Shown: one piece after another, positions 61,675 through 64,000 of the stretch
How the letters are laid out: each line of letters starts with the position of its first letter
Numbering within the stretch: position 1 is the stretch's first letter
Origin: Marininema mesophilum
GTDB taxonomy: Bacteria > Bacillota > Bacilli > Thermoactinomycetales > DSM-45169
Assembly: GCF_900106775.1 (NCBI RefSeq)
Contig: NZ_FNNQ01000001.1
Coordinates: 372,001-436,000, forward strand
Direction: 5' to 3'
DNA: 64,000 bases
Program-made: the position numbers and the translations under genes
The notes under the pieces: generated by a model
The model's input: the letters and a program-made list of their open reading frames with translations, nothing else
What the model was told of the DNA's origin: nothing
The model's database searches: none

Positions 61675-62832
61675 TCACTTTGGACTCTTATTTTCTTTCG
61701 ACTTTGTCGCAACTGGGGTATTACCAAAGTGGACATCTGCCAGCGCCCGAGCGAGGGCATCCGCTGATCGATTGGATTCGTTGAAAGTATTATCCACTCC
61801 GCCAATCTCAACGAGGATTCCTTTTTTGCTGAGGGATTGGTTATACTCCCCATTACCCATCATCGGTGTTTTACGAAAAACTCCTTTTGAAAGTCCTGGG
61901 TAAAGCTCGTCCAGCTTTTTATGAAGCTGACGGGCAAAACGTTCATTGTCCTCCCAATGGGGATTCCCTGTACCAATGACAAAAGCAATTCGCGAATATT
62001 TCTTTCCCTTGATGTCTGTTGTTGTCTTCGCTCGATGTTGAGAATCACGGTGGATATCAATCACATAGCTTAGATCCTTATTTGCCTTGAGAGCAGACAC
62101 TACTTTGGCTCGAGAGGCTCGATAGAGTTGGTTCCATCCTGCATTAAACCCACCACTATATACCTGTGTTCCAAGTCCATACCGATCCAAGGTCTCACCC
62201 ATATGTCTACCAACCTTCGTAATATTATTTCGTTGGTCATAGGCACTCTTGGGGTGATCCGTATTTTTCAACTCAGGTAGATAGGATTCTGTATAGTGGG
62301 TGTGATAGATGAAAACACGTTCTTTACCAGATACTCTACGCGGAGGGGGCTCTTCTTTCTCGGGCTTCTTTTTTTTATCCTCTGTCAGCTTTTTCTCCAA
62401 GTCTGATGGAGGAGTAGACTCAATGGGAACATCGGTATAATCGACATCTTTCCCAGCAACAACAATCTGTGTATCAAAGAGAGCAAATCCCGGAAGTTCA
62501 CTACCAAATAGACTGCGTGGATCCTTCGGGTCAATGCTAGTCATTAATTCAAAGGTAATTCGTGAGATGCTAAGCTCCTTAGATGCTACTTCTTTCATCG
62601 TACTCAGATAGGGCACTTCTCCCCCCATCAGATATAAAAGGGTTTCCGTTGAGAACCGGGCAGTAATTTGAGAGATATCTCCTGATTGTGCGCTACGCTT
62701 GGCTTGTACCACTGCAAATAATCCTGTTAAAACAAACATGATCGCCGTTCCCAAGATCAGTGCTACGAACAATTGTCTGACCTGGGGAGCGGACATGTTG
62801 AACGCCTTAAAGCCACGAACCCGTTTTCGCAT
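61675..62832 (-). CDS. spoIIP: Stage II sporulation protein P (peptidoglycan hydrolase)
   Basis: Membrane-anchored amidase/endopeptidase that works with SpoIID and SpoIIM to thin septal wall during engulfment. The protein has 385 residues with one N-terminal helix (RQLFVALILGTAIMFVLTGLF). An external Pro/Glu/Lys-rich linker (about 145-170) leads to the catalytic domain with VFIYHTHYTESYLPEL, YVIDIHRDS and VEIGGVDNTFNES. GGGGAGGGG precedes the ATG. Confidence 0.96.
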   Translation of the reverse strand: MRKRVRGFKAFNMSAPQVRQLFVALILGTAIMFVLTGLFAVVQAKRSAQSGDISQITARFSTETLLYLMGGEVPYLSTMKEVASKELSISRITFELMTSIDPKDPRSLFGSELPGFALFDTQIVVAGKDVDYTDVPIESTPPSDLEKKLTEDKKKKPEKEEPPPRRVSGKERVFIYHTHYTESYLPELKNTDHPKSAYDQRNNITKVGRHMGETLDRYGLGTQVYSGGFNAGWNQLYRASRAKVVSALKANKDLSYVIDIHRDSQHRAKTTTDIKGKKYSRIAFVIGTGNPHWEDNERFARQLHKKLDELYPGLSKGVFRKTPMMGNGEYNQSLSKKGILVEIGGVDNTFNESNRSADALARALADVHFGNTPVATKSKENKSPK

Positions 62833-62944
62833 CCCTTCCCCTCCCCAACTTATCTCACATTACTCCGAATATATGAGAAGGAAGGGTAAACTAGAACTTA
62901 AAAAGATAGATTACGAGAAGTGTTCTGGCTCATTCATCAGTGAT

Positions 62945-64000
62945 TCAGTTGCTATGGGAAGATACATTTTCTGGTGTAACGGCATCATGTAGAGCACAAT
63001 TCATACCAAGGGCGACCACTTTCCCCATATCGCCGATAAAGGCATCCACTTCCTTTGGTGTCACAATCAGATTTTGCCCTAAAGGTTCCAACACTTCTTG
63101 AATCAACTGTTGTTTTTCATCTGCCTCTAACCCTCCAACAATCCCCATCATATGTTGTCTGGACTCAGGACTTATTTCCTGGGAATGAAGTTCCTTCACA
63201 CTGGCGCGGTTCATGGGATCGAGGGGGTTCGTTGGTTTCTCTTGGTTCATTTCACGGTGGATATGGGCGAGCACATATTCGGCGGTATCATGGGCAATCG
63301 TCGCCGCATCAACAACGGTAGGAATTCCAATGGCGATAACTGGAATACCTAGAGTGTCTTGGTTAAGTGGTAGCCTCTTATTACCCACTCCGGAGCCTGG
63401 AAAGATCCCCACATCGGAAACTTGAATCGTAGTATTTACCCGTGAAAGAGCCCGAGAAGCCAGAGAATCGACTGCAATAATCACATCGGGTTTCGTTCTT
63501 TCTACTACTCCGAAAATTACCTCGCTTGTTTCAATCCCTGTTGTACCTAGAACCCCTGGAGCAATAGCAGAAACAGGCCGATATCCTTCAGCTACTTGAT
63601 CAGGCATCAATTGAAAGAGATGACGGGTCACCATGGACTGTTTCACGACATTAGGTCCCAGAGCATCCGCCGTGACACTTTGGTTACCCAACCCTACAAT
63701 GAGGACACTCGCATTGGGATCAATGCCAACCTCACCGAGGTATCGCTCAAATTCTTGCGTAAATTTTTTCATGACTCGCTCTTGTAACATCGAGTCTTGG
63801 CTACGCAGACCAGGAACTTCCAATGTTAGGTATGTACCCTGAGCTTTTCCTATAGCCTTCTCCCCTTCTTCACTCTCCACGTAAATCCAACTAGTCACAA
63901 CACCCTCCTCTTCCTCCTCCTGAATACGTACACCCGGTAGCCCCTCTTCAGGGCTTTCCTGTTCTTGGACCGCCATATCGTGAGCTTCCCGCGCCAAATC
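62945..64000 (-). CDS. gpr: Germination protease Gpr (5' end outside window)
   Basis: Degrades small acid-soluble spore proteins at germination. The frame is open through the right edge (GAT codon 63998-64000), and DLAREA aligns with the region just after the known pro-peptide cleavage site (RTD-LAVE in Bacillus), so about 14-16 residues are missing. Conserved parts: LIVGLGNQSVTADALGP, YRPVSAIAPGVLGTTGIET, AVDSLASRALSRVNTTIQ, GSGVGNKR and VIAIGIPTVVDAATIA. Confidence 0.95.
   Translation of the reverse strand, partial: DLAREAHDMAVQEQESPEEGLPGVRIQEEEEEGVVTSWIYVESEEGEKAIGKAQGTYLTLEVPGLRSQDSMLQERVMKKFTQEFERYLGEVGIDPNASVLIVGLGNQSVTADALGPNVVKQSMVTRHLFQLMPDQVAEGYRPVSAIAPGVLGTTGIETSEVIFGVVERTKPDVIIAVDSLASRALSRVNTTIQVSDVGIFPGSGVGNKRLPLNQDTLGIPVIAIGIPTVVDAATIAHDTAEYVLAHIHREMNQEKPTNPLDPMNRASVKELHSQEISPESRQHMMGIVGGLEADEKQQLIQEVLEPLGQNLIVTPKEVDAFIGDMGKVVALGMNCALHDAVTPENVSSHSN

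Noticed and set aside
1..64000. CRISPR arrays, insertion sequences, prophage genes, tRNA or rRNA genes
   Set aside because: I saw no repeat-spacer pattern, transposase, integrase, phage structural gene, tRNA cloverleaf or rRNA sequence in the window.

Overview
The window comes from an endospore-forming Firmicute of the order Bacillales. Support comes from a small acid-soluble spore protein, the germination protease Gpr, SpoIIP, YqfC and YqfD, from strong AGGAGG-type ribosome binding sites, and from gene order. Three blocks keep the gene order of the Bacillus subtilis chromosome: gpr-spoIIP-yqxA-lepA-hemW-hrcA-grpE-dnaK-dnaJ-prmA-rsmE-mtaB; rpsU-yqeY-yqeZ-floA-(sspA-like)-yqfC-yqfD-phoH-ybeY-dgkA-cdd-era-yqzL-recO-glyQ-glyS; and ccpN-ppsR-(ppdK)-dnaG-sigA, trmK-nif3. 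Some traits are unlike Bacillus and would suit a deep or separate Bacillales family such as Thermoactinomycetaceae. The family name is an inference; no 16S gene is present.

Layout. Positions 1-1940 hold a thiamine operon (TPP riboswitch, tenI, thiO, running off the left edge). Positions 1960-10230 are accessory: ferredoxin, DedA protein, a low-GC methyltransferase, a VOC protein, an isolated nuoD, an M42 peptidase, a secreted barrel-like protein and an SGNH hydrolase. The RNase P RNA gene lies at 10405-10845. Then come nif3-trmK, a metabolic insert (M1 peptidase, 4-hydroxyphenylpyruvate dioxygenase, acyl-CoA ligase, acyl-CoA dehydrogenase), and the macromolecular synthesis region (sigA, dnaG, ppdK with its regulator, ccpN, glyQS with a T-box, recO, yqzL, era). 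Positions 33-41 kb hold the cdd/dgkA/ybeY/phoH/yqf block back to rpsU. Positions 41.4-48 kb are mixed accessory genes: HIT protein, Na/Pi transporter, deoC, Nudix, PnuC, AAC(3)-like enzyme and a broken MFS gene. Positions 48.3-64 kb hold tRNA/rRNA modification genes and the HrcA/CIRCE heat-shock operon, followed by hemW, lepA and sporulation genes.

Most notable observations. (1) A full-length thermosome-type (archaeal-like, Group III) chaperonin gene sits between hrcA and grpE, under the CIRCE-controlled promoter. (2) The RNase P RNA looks like the ancestral type A rather than the type B normal for Bacillales. (3) The adjacent genes ppsR and ccpN seem to start at AUU and AUC, each with a well-placed Shine-Dalgarno sequence. 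(4) An orphan nuoD lies outside any complex I operon. (5) pgpH is absent between phoH and ybeY. (6) DgkA carries an extra membrane domain. (7) Several untranslated leaders (rpsU, pnuC) appear structured but match nothing I recognise. Nearly everything else is conserved housekeeping content.
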